From contig JAHHUC010000041.1 in assembly GCA_020024215.1 (NCBI GenBank), positions 1 to 19,270 of the forward strand: a stretch of DNA of 19,270 nucleotides, written 5' to 3'. Position numbers and translations under genes: made by a program. Numbering within the stretch: position 1 is the first letter of the stretch; each line of letters opens with the position of its first letter. The DNA is from Oscillospiraceae bacterium (GTDB lineage: Bacteria; Bacillota; Clostridia; Oscillospirales; Ruminococcaceae). This document shows positions 6,949-14,726 of the stretch, piece after piece. The notes under the pieces were generated by a model. The model was given only the letters and a program-made list of their open reading frames with translations, made no database searches and had not been told where the DNA came from.

Positions 6949-7830
6949 ATGGGTTATTTTGAAGCTGTCATTTCAGGAATCATACAAGGTCTTACAGAAT
7001 TTCTGCCGGTGTCATCCTCGGGGCATCTGTCGCTGTTTCAATATTTTACAGGCAACACAGGAGAGGAATCGGCAATTTTTTCGGTGGTGCTGCACTTTGG
7101 AACGCTCATAGCGGTCATCATCGCCTTCTGGGATGTTATATGGGACCTTATATGCGAATTTTTTAAGCTTATAGGCGATATTTTTACAAGGAGGCTCAAC
7201 CGTGCCAGACCTACATATTATCAGAGGATGATAATGATGCTGATAATCTCTCTGCTGCCCTTGGGCATAACCTTTATTTTTAAGGATATACTCAAATCCG
7301 TTGCATCCGATAACGATATAATAATAGAGGGGCTTTGCTTTGTGGTGACAGGAGTGCTTCTCTATCTTGCCACATCCGTCATGCCCGGAAGAAAAAGGGC
7401 AAAGGAGATGAAGGCAAAGGATGCCCTCGCCATAGGCCTTATGCAGGCGATAGCTCCGCTCCCCGGAATTTCCCGCTCCGGCTCCACGCTTTCAGCAGCC
7501 ATGCTTTTGGGCTTTGACAAAAAGTTCGCCGTGGATTTTTCCTTCATAATGGGCATACCTGCTGTTATGGGAGCTATAATCTTAGATGCCAAGGATGTGT
7601 TTTCAGAGGGCTTTTCCATCCCTGTTCCTGTGCTTGTCATAGGCCTTATGGTATCGCTTGTATTCGGAATTTTAGCTGTATTTATGGTCAGGTGGCTTGT
7701 TGCAACAGATAAGCTGCACTGGTTTTCCTACTATACACTTCTTTTGGGACTTATTGTGGTGATAGTGGGTGTTTATGAAAAAATAGCAGGGTGCCCCATC
7801 CAAAATTTCCTGATGTCGCACTTTGGTTAA
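6949..7830 (+). CDS. uppP: Undecaprenyl-diphosphatase UppP (BacA)
   Basis: This integral membrane enzyme hydrolyses undecaprenyl diphosphate to undecaprenyl phosphate, recycling the lipid carrier of peptidoglycan synthesis; extra copies give bacitracin resistance. The 293-residue length is usual (about 270-290). Both signature motifs are complete: GLTEFLPVSSSGHL (14-27), with E17, the Ser run and H26, and PGISRSGST (172-180), with R176. Seven to eight hydrophobic segments follow the family pattern. The ATG has AGGAGG at ideal spacing. It begins 24 bases after the tepA-like stop and ends 15 bases before ftsK, so the three are probably one transcript. The gene is not next to a bacitracin-type ABC system here, suggesting a housekeeping role. 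Confidence 0.96.
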   Translation: MGYFEAVISGIIQGLTEFLPVSSSGHLSLFQYFTGNTGEESAIFSVVLHFGTLIAVIIAFWDVIWDLICEFFKLIGDIFTRRLNRARPTYYQRMIMMLIISLLPLGITFIFKDILKSVASDNDIIIEGLCFVVTGVLLYLATSVMPGRKRAKEMKAKDALAIGLMQAIAPLPGISRSGSTLSAAMLLGFDKKFAVDFSFIMGIPAVMGAIILDAKDVFSEGFSIPVPVLVIGLMVSLVFGILAVFMVRWLVATDKLHWFSYYTLLLGLIVVIVGVYEKIAGCPIQNFLMSHFG

Positions 7831-7845
7831 AGGAGACTTATATAA

Positions 7846-10434
7846 ATGGCAAAAAAGAAAAAGGGCAAAAAGAGGATAAGCAAGGCTCAGAAGGAATCGA
7901 GAAAGCAGCTTCTGGCTGTGTTTTTGATAACCATAGGAATATTTTTAACCATCCTTTCCTTTGTAAAGGGAGATTCCGGATGGAACCTCATGCACAACAT
8001 AATGTTCGGACTTTTGGGCGCAGGAGCCTTTTTTGCAGGCCCTATGCTTATTTACATAGCTGTTATGACCTCCTTTGACAAAATAGCAGCTGACACCAAG
8101 ATACGCCTTGTGCTGATTGGCATAACGGTGCTTATGATATCTGCCGCAAACCAGATATTTGTGGATGGGCCGCTTTCCTCAACAACCATATGGGGCTGTG
8201 TGAAGGAGCTTTACACAGAGGGAACAGCCATAAAGGGCGGAGGGCTTTTAGGCAGCCTTTTCTCACTTCCGCTTATGATGCTGGGCCATCCGGGAGATTC
8301 CATTGCGGTGGTGCTGCTGCTTTTCATGCTGTTTATGATAATAACACGCTCCACAGTGGCAGGAGTTATCAAAAAGGCAAGAAGGCCGGCTGAAAAAATC
8401 TCCCATACCTGCAGCGAGATATCAGAAAAGGCAAAGGATATAATGATGGAAAGGCAAAAGGAGACAAGGATGGTAAAAAGGCCTGCCTTTGATGTTCTTT
8501 CACAGGGGGAGGCCCCCGGCAGGAAAAATGCCAAGGCGGAACCTCCTTCTGAGCAATCCTTCAATAAGCCCTCAGAGGACATTGCGGATATAGAAAAGGA
8601 AAAGCCTTTGAATGACTCTGAGGCTGTGCTGACAGCTGAGGATGATATCTTAGATTCTGAAAACAAATCCCACATTGAGGAAATTATAAAGAGGGTGCAA
8701 AAAAGCAGCAGGGACACCTCCTCTTGTGCAGATGATGCCCAAGTTTCTCAAAGAGAGGATGAGGCATCCTTAAACGAAAAAAATGAAGAGACAGCAGCTG
8801 AGGAAAAAGAAGCCCTCCAATGCTCATCTGAGGATGATTCCCCCATCTTATATGAGGATGAGGAGCAAAAAGAGCAGCAGCCCTATATAGCTAAAGAGCA
8901 CAATGGGGACGGGGAAAATGAAGATGCTGCCTTAACAGCCAAGGAGGAATATATCTATGAAAAGCCCTCCATACAGCTTCTTAACATGCCTATGGAAAAC
9001 CTCAGCGAGGAGGACACCACCAACGAGCTTAGGCAAAATGCCGAAAAGCTGGTAGATACCCTCCAGTCCTTCGGAGTTCAGACAAGGATAGTGGACATTT
9101 CCAGAGGCCCCAGCGTGACAAGATATGAGCTTCAGCCCTCTGCCGGTGTGAAAATTTCCAAGATAACCAATCTTGCTGACGATATTGCGCTGAACCTTGC
9201 GGCGGCAGGGGTTAGGATAGAGGCGCCCATTCCCAACAAGGCAGCTGTGGGAATTGAGATACCCAATAAAAATGTTTCCTTTGTCTCCATCAAGGAGGTC
9301 ATAGCCTCACCTGCCTTTGAAAATGCCAAAAGCCCTGTTACAATAGCCTTGGGCAAGGATGTTTCCGGGGAAATAAAAATTGCGGATATTGAAAAAATGC
9401 CCCATCTGCTTATAGCAGGCGCCACAGGCTCCGGAAAATCGGTGTGCATAAATTCCATTATAATGAGCCTTATATACAAATCCGATCCAAAGGATGTAAA
9501 GCTGATGCTGGTTGATCCAAAAATGGTGGAGCTGGGTGTTTACAACGGCATACCGCACCTTGTGGTTCCGGTTGTCAACGATCCGAAAAAGGCAGCAGGA
9601 GTTTTGGGCTGGGCTGTTTCGGAGATGCTGAAAAGGTATGAGACTTTTGCAAAATTCGGCGTGAGGGATATAAAGAGCTACAACAGGCTGTGCCTTGAGA
9701 AAAATGATGAACAGACCTTCCCCCACATGGCTCACATTGTCATAATTGTGGACGAGCTTGCCGACCTTATGATGGCATCCCCAAGGGATGTGGAGGATCA
9801 CATCTGCCGCCTTGCACAGATGGCACGAGCCGCCGGAATGCATCTTATCATAGCCACTCAAAGGCCCTCTGTGGATGTTATAACAGGTGTAATAAAGGCA
9901 AATATCCCATCGAGAATAGCCTTTTCGGTTTCCAGCCAGATAGATTCCAGAACCATTTTGGATATGTCAGGAGCTGAAAAGCTCATAGGAATGGGCGATA
10001 TGCTGTTTTATCCTGTCGGCTCCTCAAAGCCCACAAGAATTCAGGGCTGCTTTGTTTCCGATGAGGAGATTGAAAGGGTTGTGGATTTCATAAAGCAGGA
10101 TAAGGACAAGCTTATCACATATGATGATGAAATTATGAATGAAATAGAAAGGCACGTCCCTGTGGAAAAGGGAGCCTCCTCCTCATCCTCAGAGGGGGAT
10201 GACAGCGACGATGATATAATAAACGCAGCCATAAGCGTGGTTGTGGAAAGCCAGATGGCATCCACCTCCTTTTTGCAGAGAAAGCTGAAGCTGGGCTATG
10301 CAAGGGCTGCAAGGGTTATAGACGAACTGGAGGAAAGGGGCATTGTCGGCCCTTATGAGGGAAGCAAGCCCAGAACGGTTCTCATGAGCCGTGAGCGCTA
10401 TATGGAGATGAAGCTCAATTCAAAGGACCTTTAG
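7846..10434 (+). CDS. ftsK: DNA translocase FtsK/SpoIIIE
   Basis: This is the septal ATP-driven double-stranded DNA pump that clears chromosomes from the division septum and, in spore-formers, packs the chromosome into the forespore. The 862 residues run in the usual order: a Lys-rich start, about four membrane segments (residues 22-175), an acidic low-complexity linker (about 200-390), then the alpha/beta motor. Walker A is GATGSGKS (525-532), Walker B is VIIVDELAD with D636 and E637, and ATQRPSVDVITG follows. The C-terminal gamma winged helix (about 795-857, ending GIVGPYEGSKPRTVL) recognises polar guide sequences. The start ATG has AAAGGAGA upstream. SpoIIIE and FtsK cannot be told apart by motif, but the TepA neighbour and the spore-forming background favour the SpoIIIE role. 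Confidence 0.96.
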   Translation: MAKKKKGKKRISKAQKESRKQLLAVFLITIGIFLTILSFVKGDSGWNLMHNIMFGLLGAGAFFAGPMLIYIAVMTSFDKIAADTKIRLVLIGITVLMISAANQIFVDGPLSSTTIWGCVKELYTEGTAIKGGGLLGSLFSLPLMMLGHPGDSIAVVLLLFMLFMIITRSTVAGVIKKARRPAEKISHTCSEISEKAKDIMMERQKETRMVKRPAFDVLSQGEAPGRKNAKAEPPSEQSFNKPSEDIADIEKEKPLNDSEAVLTAEDDILDSENKSHIEEIIKRVQKSSRDTSSCADDAQVSQREDEASLNEKNEETAAEEKEALQCSSEDDSPILYEDEEQKEQQPYIAKEHNGDGENEDAALTAKEEYIYEKPSIQLLNMPMENLSEEDTTNELRQNAEKLVDTLQSFGVQTRIVDISRGPSVTRYELQPSAGVKISKITNLADDIALNLAAAGVRIEAPIPNKAAVGIEIPNKNVSFVSIKEVIASPAFENAKSPVTIALGKDVSGEIKIADIEKMPHLLIAGATGSGKSVCINSIIMSLIYKSDPKDVKLMLVDPKMVELGVYNGIPHLVVPVVNDPKKAAGVLGWAVSEMLKRYETFAKFGVRDIKSYNRLCLEKNDEQTFPHMAHIVIIVDELADLMMASPRDVEDHICRLAQMARAAGMHLIIATQRPSVDVITGVIKANIPSRIAFSVSSQIDSRTILDMSGAEKLIGMGDMLFYPVGSSKPTRIQGCFVSDEEIERVVDFIKQDKDKLITYDDEIMNEIERHVPVEKGASSSSSEGDDSDDDIINAAISVVVESQMASTSFLQRKLKLGYARAARVIDELEERGIVGPYEGSKPRTVLMSRERYMEMKLNSKDL

Positions 10435-10468
10435 GCTTTCTGTCTAAAAAATAAAGAGGGTGTGTTAT

Positions 10469-11359
10469 GTGAAAAAGCCGGCTTTTAAAAAGTGCCTGCT
10501 CCTTTTGGCAGCCTCACTTGTGTGCCTTCTGTCCCTTTTTGAAAAGGACAGCCTGTCATATTCACCCTTGGTAAAATATGAAGAGGAAATGCCCGATGCA
10601 GGCTTGTCCCTTCATGCCATAGATGTCTCTCAGGGCTCCTCAACGCTGATAAAAGCCGATGGATGCTGCGTGCTTATAGACACAGGGGAAAGGTGCAGAA
10701 AAAGGGAGCTTCTCAATTATCTTAAAGGGGAAAAGGTAAGACAGCTGGATATCCTTTTTATAACCCACCCCCACAGCGACCACTACGGCGCTGCCATTGA
10801 CCTTGCAGATGAAATAAACGTAAAAAAGGCTGTGCTGCCCTCTCTGCCTTCAAATATTGCAGCCGATGACATTTTGTGGGAGGATATGCTGTCAAAGCTT
10901 GTCCAATGCGGCACCGAGCTTGTTTTTGCAGAGCAAAAGCAGGAGTATCTGCTCTCTGACAATGTGAAAATAGAGCTTTTAGGCCCGTTTATAAAGGAGC
11001 CTCAAAACTTGAATGAAGTTTCGCTCTGCTTTAAAATAAGCTTTGGAAACACCTCCTTTTTGATAACAGGCGACGGAGAAAAGCAGGTGGAGCAGGCGCT
11101 TTTGGATGAGGATATAGCTGTGGATGTGCTTTTTGCAGGCCATCACGGCAGCAAAACCTCCTCGAGGGAGGAATTTTTGGAAAAGGCAGGTGCTGCCTGC
11201 TCGCTCATCTCTGTCGGAAAAGATAATCCTCACGGACTTCCTGACAGGGTGGTGCTGGACAGGCTTTCAAAATACGGGGATATTTTCAGAACTGACCTTG
11301 ACGGAAGTGTGGTTTTTTTATCCGATGGGGAAAATATAAAAGTGATAAAGGAAAAATGA
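10469..11359 (+). CDS. Exported metallo-beta-lactamase-fold protein, ComEC C-domain-like
   Basis: The protein has the metal-binding motif HPHSDH (100-105) in LFITHPHSDHYGAA, a later TGDGE and a GHHGSKTS motif. This is the pattern of the metallo-hydrolase domain that ends ComEC/Rec2 and of stand-alone secreted relatives. The N-terminus has basic residues followed by a hydrophobic stretch (about 9-24), a signal peptide or membrane anchor, so the domain acts outside the membrane. There is no ComEC transmembrane channel, so this is not the DNA uptake pore. I chose the GTG at 10469 because AGAGGG lies at 10455-10460; a GTG at 10460 overlaps that site and would add three residues. Nuclease or phosphodiesterase activity is inferred from family only. 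The next gene starts one base after its stop. Confidence 0.82.
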   Translation: MKKPAFKKCLLLLAASLVCLLSLFEKDSLSYSPLVKYEEEMPDAGLSLHAIDVSQGSSTLIKADGCCVLIDTGERCRKRELLNYLKGEKVRQLDILFITHPHSDHYGAAIDLADEINVKKAVLPSLPSNIAADDILWEDMLSKLVQCGTELVFAEQKQEYLLSDNVKIELLGPFIKEPQNLNEVSLCFKISFGNTSFLITGDGEKQVEQALLDEDIAVDVLFAGHHGSKTSSREEFLEKAGAACSLISVGKDNPHGLPDRVVLDRLSKYGDIFRTDLDGSVVFLSDGENIKVIKEK

Positions 11360-11360
11360 A

Positions 11361-11600
11361 ATGGCAAGCGCAATAATTACGCTGGATCTTCACGGCAAAA
11401 CCTGCTATAACGCCAAAGTGTCCATAGATGCAGCATTGAAAAGAAGCAGGGGAGTTTACAGGATAAGGCTTATACACGGCTTTAACAACGGCACAGCCCT
11501 AAAGAGCATGATCAGGGAGGAATATGCTAAAAGGCAGGGCGTCAAAAGGCTTGAAAGCATAAGCGACGGCATAACCGATCTGGTTTTAAGGGAATTTTAG
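11361..11600 (+). CDS. Stand-alone Smr-domain protein
   Basis: At 79 residues this is little more than one Smr (small MutS-related) domain. It has the N-terminal LDLHG motif (8-12) and the IHGFNNGTALK loop (38-48), a variant of the usual HGxGxGxL. Smr domains bind or nick branched DNA or cleave RNA; which applies here is unknown. It starts one base after the stop of the metallo-hydrolase gene and has only a weak ribosome binding site (AAAGGAAAA), so translation is probably coupled. It is the last gene of this cluster; no hairpin terminator is seen before the lar promoter. Confidence 0.85.
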   Translation: MASAIITLDLHGKTCYNAKVSIDAALKRSRGVYRIRLIHGFNNGTALKSMIREEYAKRQGVKRLESISDGITDLVLREF

Positions 11601-11623
11601 GCTTTTGGCAGGGCTTTGATGGC

Positions 11624-11652
11624 TTGACAAACTGCCCTTATGGATTTATAAT
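11624..11652 (+). promoter_or_regulatory. Perfect-consensus SigA promoter of the lar operon
   Basis: TTGACA (11624-11629), a 17-base spacer and TATAAT (11647-11652) match the consensus exactly, so initiation should be strong. The start would lie near 11659, giving a leader of about 160 bases before larE. A promoter this strong ahead of cofactor genes suggests that control acts after initiation. Confidence 0.9.
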
Positions 11653-11658
11653 TGCATT

Positions 11659-11818
11659 TGTCGGCAGCATGAAGCTGTCATATGGGCAGAAGCCCTTATT
11701 TTTCGGATATTCAGCCAAGGCTTAAAATAATGTAATTGAGTATGCTATGAAGGTGTACCGCTTTTCAGGAAGGAAGGGCAGTACACCTTTTTATTTTTTC
11801 TGTAAAGGTGTTGAAAAT
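11659..11818 (+). promoter_or_regulatory. Candidate attenuator/riboswitch leader of larEBC
   Basis: Hairpin 1 has arms GGCAGC (11663-11668) and GCTGTC (11674-11679). Hairpin 2 has arms GGGC (11684-11687) and GCCC (11692-11695) and is followed by TTATTTTT. A strong terminator hairpin stands at 11750-11789. GCCCTT (11692-11697) can also pair with AAGGGC (11774-11779), which would break hairpin 2 and the inner stem of the terminator, giving a plausible antiterminator switch. I do not recognise a named riboswitch class; the function is inferred from layout. Confidence 0.6.
11750..11799 (+). terminator. Intrinsic terminator inside the larE leader
   Basis: The outer stem AAGGTGTAC (11750-11758) pairs with GTACACCTT (11781-11789) over 9 bp. 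The inner stem GCTTTTC (11760-11766) pairs with GAAGGGC (11773-11779) over 7 pairs including two G-T, with a 6-base loop. A T-rich tract runs to 11799. It stands after the promoter and just before the larE ribosome binding site, so it would stop most transcripts unless prevented. Confidence 0.82.
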
Positions 11819-12562
11819 ATGACTCTGTCGGAGTTTTTTAAGGAAAATCCCAATGTGGCTGTCGCCTTTTCAGGCGGCGTGGATTCGGCATATCTTCTTT
11901 ATGCCGCAATGAAATATGCACAAAGGGTGAGAGCCTATTATGTAAAATCGGTCTTTCAGCCGCAGTTTGAGCTGGATGATGCCAAAAAGCTGGCGGATAT
12001 TTTAAAGGCTGATATGAAAATCATATACGCAGATGTGCTCAGCGATGAAAATATAAAGAAAAATCCCTCTGACAGATGTTATTACTGCAAGAATAAAATC
12101 TTTAAATCCATTTTGCATAATGCAGAAAAGGACGGCTTTTCTGCCGTCATAGACGGAACAAATGCCTCCGACAGCTCTCAGGATCGCCCCGGCATGAGGG
12201 CGCTTACGGAGATGAAGGTGCTGTCGCCTTTAAGGCTCTGCGGCTTAGACAAGGAGGAAATAAGGCGCCTTTCAAAGGAGGCGGGGCTTTTTACACATGA
12301 TAAGCCTGCCTATGCCTGTCTTGCTACGAGAATACCCACAGGCACAATCATAACAGAGGAAGATTTGAAAAGGACAGAAATCTGTGAGGAAAAGCTTTTC
12401 TCTATGGGCTATACCGATTTCAGAATAAGGGCTATGGGCGATTGTGCCCGTTTGCAGATAAAGGAATGTCAGACAGAAAAGCTTATAGCTGAAAGAAAAG
12501 AGATAACAGAGCTTCTTAAGCCCTATTATAAAAGCATATTATTGGATTTGGAGGCAAGATAG
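11819..12562 (+). CDS. larE: LarE, ATP-dependent sulfur transferase for nickel-pincer cofactor
   Basis: LarE adenylates the pyridinium dicarboxylate mononucleotide made by LarB and converts its carboxylates to thiocarboxylates. The 247-residue protein has the PP-loop SGGVDS (18-23). It has three cysteines in conserved places, C87 and C90 in DRCYYCKNK and C167 in AYACLATR. The Lactobacillus enzyme, as recalled, keeps only the last as a sacrificial sulfur donor, while three-Cys LarE proteins bind a [4Fe-4S] cluster and can turn over; this one is of the latter type by motif. The frame is open to an ATG at 11747, but that start would run through the terminator hairpin and has no ribosome binding site, whereas AAAGGTG (11804-11810) precedes the ATG at 11819. 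Its stop directly abuts larB. Confidence 0.92.
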   Translation: MTLSEFFKENPNVAVAFSGGVDSAYLLYAAMKYAQRVRAYYVKSVFQPQFELDDAKKLADILKADMKIIYADVLSDENIKKNPSDRCYYCKNKIFKSILHNAEKDGFSAVIDGTNASDSSQDRPGMRALTEMKVLSPLRLCGLDKEEIRRLSKEAGLFTHDKPAYACLATRIPTGTIITEEDLKRTEICEEKLFSMGYTDFRIRAMGDCARLQIKECQTEKLIAERKEITELLKPYYKSILLDLEAR

Positions 12563-13321
12563 ATGAGCCAGAGCATCAAAGATATACTCACAAAGGTAAA
12601 GGACGGAAGTGTTTCTGTTGATGATGCACTTTTAGAGCTTAAAAAGCAGCCCTTTGAGGACATAGATTACGCAAAGGTGGATCTGCACAGAAAGCTTCGC
12701 CAGGGAACAGCCGAGGTCATATACGGAGCCGGCAAAACCGCAGAGCAGATGATAGGCATTGTGGATGTAATGCTTAAAAACGGACAGAAAACCATACTTA
12801 TAACTAGGCTTTCAAAGGAAAATGCCGCACTTGTGGGCGCATCTTACAAGATGGAATATCATGAAAATTCCAAAATAGGCGTCATAGGGGAATTCCCCGA
12901 GCCGGACGGCATGGGAAAAATAGTTGTTGCCACAGGCGGCACCAGCGACATACCGGTTGCAGAGGAGGCTGCATTGGTCGCCTGTGCATTGGGCAATGAG
13001 GTGACAAGGCTTTATGACGTGGGCGTTGCCGGGCTTCATCGGCTTATGAGCCATCTTGACGATATTATGGGAGCCAGCGTCATAATTGCCATAGCCGGCA
13101 TGGAGGGCGCATTGGCAAGCGTTATAGGCGGTCTTGCCGACTGCCCTGTTATAGCGGTCCCCACCAGCGTTGGCTACGGAGCCTCCTTCAACGGGCTTTC
13201 CGCACTTTTATCCATGCTCAACTCCTGCTCCAGCGGTGTTTCGGTTGTTAATATTGACAACGGCTTCGGAGCAGGCTTTCTGGCAAGCAGAATCAACCAT
13301 ATAAATGCAGGAGGAAAATAA
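12563..13321 (+). CDS. larB: LarB, nicotinic acid adenine dinucleotide carboxylase/hydrolase
   Basis: LarB carries out the first step of nickel-pincer nucleotide synthesis: it carboxylates the pyridinium ring of NaAD at C5 and cleaves its phosphoanhydride. The 252-residue length is typical. The C-terminal two thirds resemble PurE (AIR carboxylase), with VVATGGTSDIPVAEEA (about 121-136), DVGVAGLHRL (152-161) and AGMEGALASVIGGL (from about 168), then VIAVPTSVGYGASF. The N-terminal RQGTAEVIYGAGKT is the usual LarB entry motif. GGAGGC lies 9 bases before the ATG, inside the larE end, and its TAA shares one base with the larC start, so all three genes are translationally coupled. Confidence 0.95.
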   Translation: MSQSIKDILTKVKDGSVSVDDALLELKKQPFEDIDYAKVDLHRKLRQGTAEVIYGAGKTAEQMIGIVDVMLKNGQKTILITRLSKENAALVGASYKMEYHENSKIGVIGEFPEPDGMGKIVVATGGTSDIPVAEEAALVACALGNEVTRLYDVGVAGLHRLMSHLDDIMGASVIIAIAGMEGALASVIGGLADCPVIAVPTSVGYGASFNGLSALLSMLNSCSSGVSVVNIDNGFGAGFLASRINHINAGGK

Positions 13322-14607
13322 TGAAGACCTTATTTTTGGATTGCTCTATGGGCGCAGCAGGAGATATGCTGACTGCCTCTCTTTTGGAATTGACGGAAAA
13401 TCCGGATGAATGTATAAAAGAATTGAACAGCCTGAATATTCCCCATGTTAAAATGAAAAGGGAGTTGACACAAAAGTGCGCTGTAAACGGCACACATTTT
13501 TCTGTTTTGGTTGACAATGTGGAGGAAGAAAGCATAGATCATGATTTCTGCCATGAACACGAGCATGAACACTGCCACGAGCACGAGCATTGCCACGAGC
13601 ACGAGCATGAACACTGTCATGAGCACGAGCATGAGCATGAGCATGAGCATCACCACCATCACCACAGCCACACACAGCTTAAGGATATTGAGCATATGAT
13701 TTCTCACCTTGCTTTGCCTAAGAAGGTAAAAGCTGATGTCATGGCGGTCTACACTCTCATTGCAGAGGCAGAAAGCCATGCTCACGGTGTGCCTGTTGCA
13801 CAGATACACTTCCACGAGGTGGGAACAATGGATGCTGTTGCAGATATTGTTTCCTGCTGCTATCTTATGGATAAAATAGCCCCCGATGAGGTAATTGCCA
13901 CGCCTGTTCATGTGGGAAGCGGCTCTGTTGTCTGCGCCCACGGAATTCTTCCTGTGCCTGCCCCTGCCACAGCTCATATATTGCGGGGGGTTCCCATTTA
14001 CAGCAGCAGCATAAAGGGAGAGCTTTGCACGCCCACAGGAGCAGCGCTTTTGAAGCACTTTGTCACAAGATTTGATGTCATGCCTGTCATGACGGTTGAA
14101 AAGCTGGGCTATGGCATGGGCAAAAAGGACTTCCCGCAGGCCAACTGTGTAAGAAGCGCCTTGGGATACAGAAAGGATGAGGCAGACAGCGACGTGACAG
14201 AGCTTAGCTGCAACATAGATGACATGACCGGAGAACAGACAGGCTATGCTGTAAAGCAGCTTTTCACAATGGGTGCGCTGGATGTTTACACCATTCCCAT
14301 AGGGATGAAAAAGTCCCGGCCCGGAATACTTCTCTCTGTTTTGTGCAAAAAGCAGGACAGAGAAAGGATGGTTGAAGCCATATTTGAAAATACCACCACC
14401 ATCGGCATAAGGGAAAGCAGCCTTAAAAGATATACACTGGAAAGAAAAAAGGAAATTGTGGACACCCCCTTTGGAAAGATAGAAAGAAAGGTTTCAAAGG
14501 GCTTTGGTGTTGAGAGAAAAAAATATGAATATGAGGAGCTTGTAAAAATCTCTGAGGAAACAGGCAAAAGCCTTTTGGAGATTGAAGAGCTGATTAAAAG
14601 CTGCTAG
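13321..14607 (+). CDS. larC: LarC, nickel insertion enzyme with His-rich insert, single frame
   Basis: LarC inserts nickel into the dithiocarboxylate nucleotide in a CTP-dependent reaction to give the nickel-pincer cofactor. The 428-residue protein begins LFLDCSMGAAGDM, close to the family start, and has the conserved stretches HFHEVGTMDAVADIV and CNIDDMTGEQTGYA. Residues 74-117 form an insert with 24 His, 13 Glu and 4 Cys, a likely nickel store or delivery site. In Lactobacillus plantarum the protein is made from larC1 and larC2 by a programmed ribosomal frameshift; here the frame is open from end to end, so no frameshift is needed. No larA or nickel transporter gene is in the window. Confidence 0.95.
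   Translation: MKTLFLDCSMGAAGDMLTASLLELTENPDECIKELNSLNIPHVKMKRELTQKCAVNGTHFSVLVDNVEEESIDHDFCHEHEHEHCHEHEHCHEHEHEHCHEHEHEHEHEHHHHHHSHTQLKDIEHMISHLALPKKVKADVMAVYTLIAEAESHAHGVPVAQIHFHEVGTMDAVADIVSCCYLMDKIAPDEVIATPVHVGSGSVVCAHGILPVPAPATAHILRGVPIYSSSIKGELCTPTGAALLKHFVTRFDVMPVMTVEKLGYGMGKKDFPQANCVRSALGYRKDEADSDVTELSCNIDDMTGEQTGYAVKQLFTMGALDVYTIPIGMKKSRPGILLSVLCKKQDRERMVEAIFENTTTIGIRESSLKRYTLERKKEIVDTPFGKIERKVSKGFGVERKKYEYEELVKISEETGKSLLEIEELIKSC
13540..13671 (+). repeat. In-frame CAY-GAR tandem repeat in larC (His/Glu insert)
   Basis: This stretch is built from alternating His (CAT/CAC) and Glu (GAG/GAA) codons with TGC/TGT codons at four places, ending in five consecutive His codons. Short units such as GAGCATGAGCAT recur, so its length is likely to vary between strains by slippage in multiples of 6 bases. 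Confidence 0.9.
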
Positions 14608-14633
14608 TCATTGGAAAAGACATAGATACAAAA

Positions 14634-14677
14634 AAAGAAAGAGCAGGGCGGAAAATTTTCTGCCCTGCTCTTTCTTT
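14634..14677 (+). terminator. Terminator of the lar operon
   Basis: A perfect 16-bp stem runs from 14634-14649 to 14662-14677, centred on the palindrome GAAAATTTTC. The end of the 3' arm is CTCTTTCTTT, which supplies the T-rich tail. It lies 26 bases after the larC stop. The matching A-rich 5' arm would also let it act on the other strand. Confidence 0.88.
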
Positions 14678-14726
14678 GCACCATAAAAGCTCTAATTTAT
14701 ATTAAATTCAATTAAATACAGTAAAA

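Noticed and set aside
9307..9861. Minus-strand open frame of 184 codons inside ftsK
   Set aside because: Antisense to the conserved motor domain, without ribosome binding site or recognisable protein.
10469..10530. Lipoprotein signal in the metallo-hydrolase
   Set aside because: The Cys near residue 19 is preceded by Val rather than Gly, Ala or Ser, so a lipobox is unlikely.
11659..11818. larE leader as a known nickel/cobalt (NiCo), SAM, THF, ZTP or c-di-GMP riboswitch
   Set aside because: None of the conserved cores I can recall fits; the class is left open.
11747..11818. N-terminal extension of larE from the ATG at 11747
   Set aside because: No ribosome binding site, the stretch encodes the terminator hairpin, and the family start agrees with 11819.
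13540..13671. Repeat in larC considered as a CRISPR or minisatellite
   Set aside because: The units are 6-base codon pairs in frame with His/Glu, with no spacers; it is coding low complexity.
13330..14058. Long minus-strand open frame opposite larC (242 codons)
   Set aside because: It is antisense to a certain gene, is kept open by the CAT/GAG repeat and has no family match.
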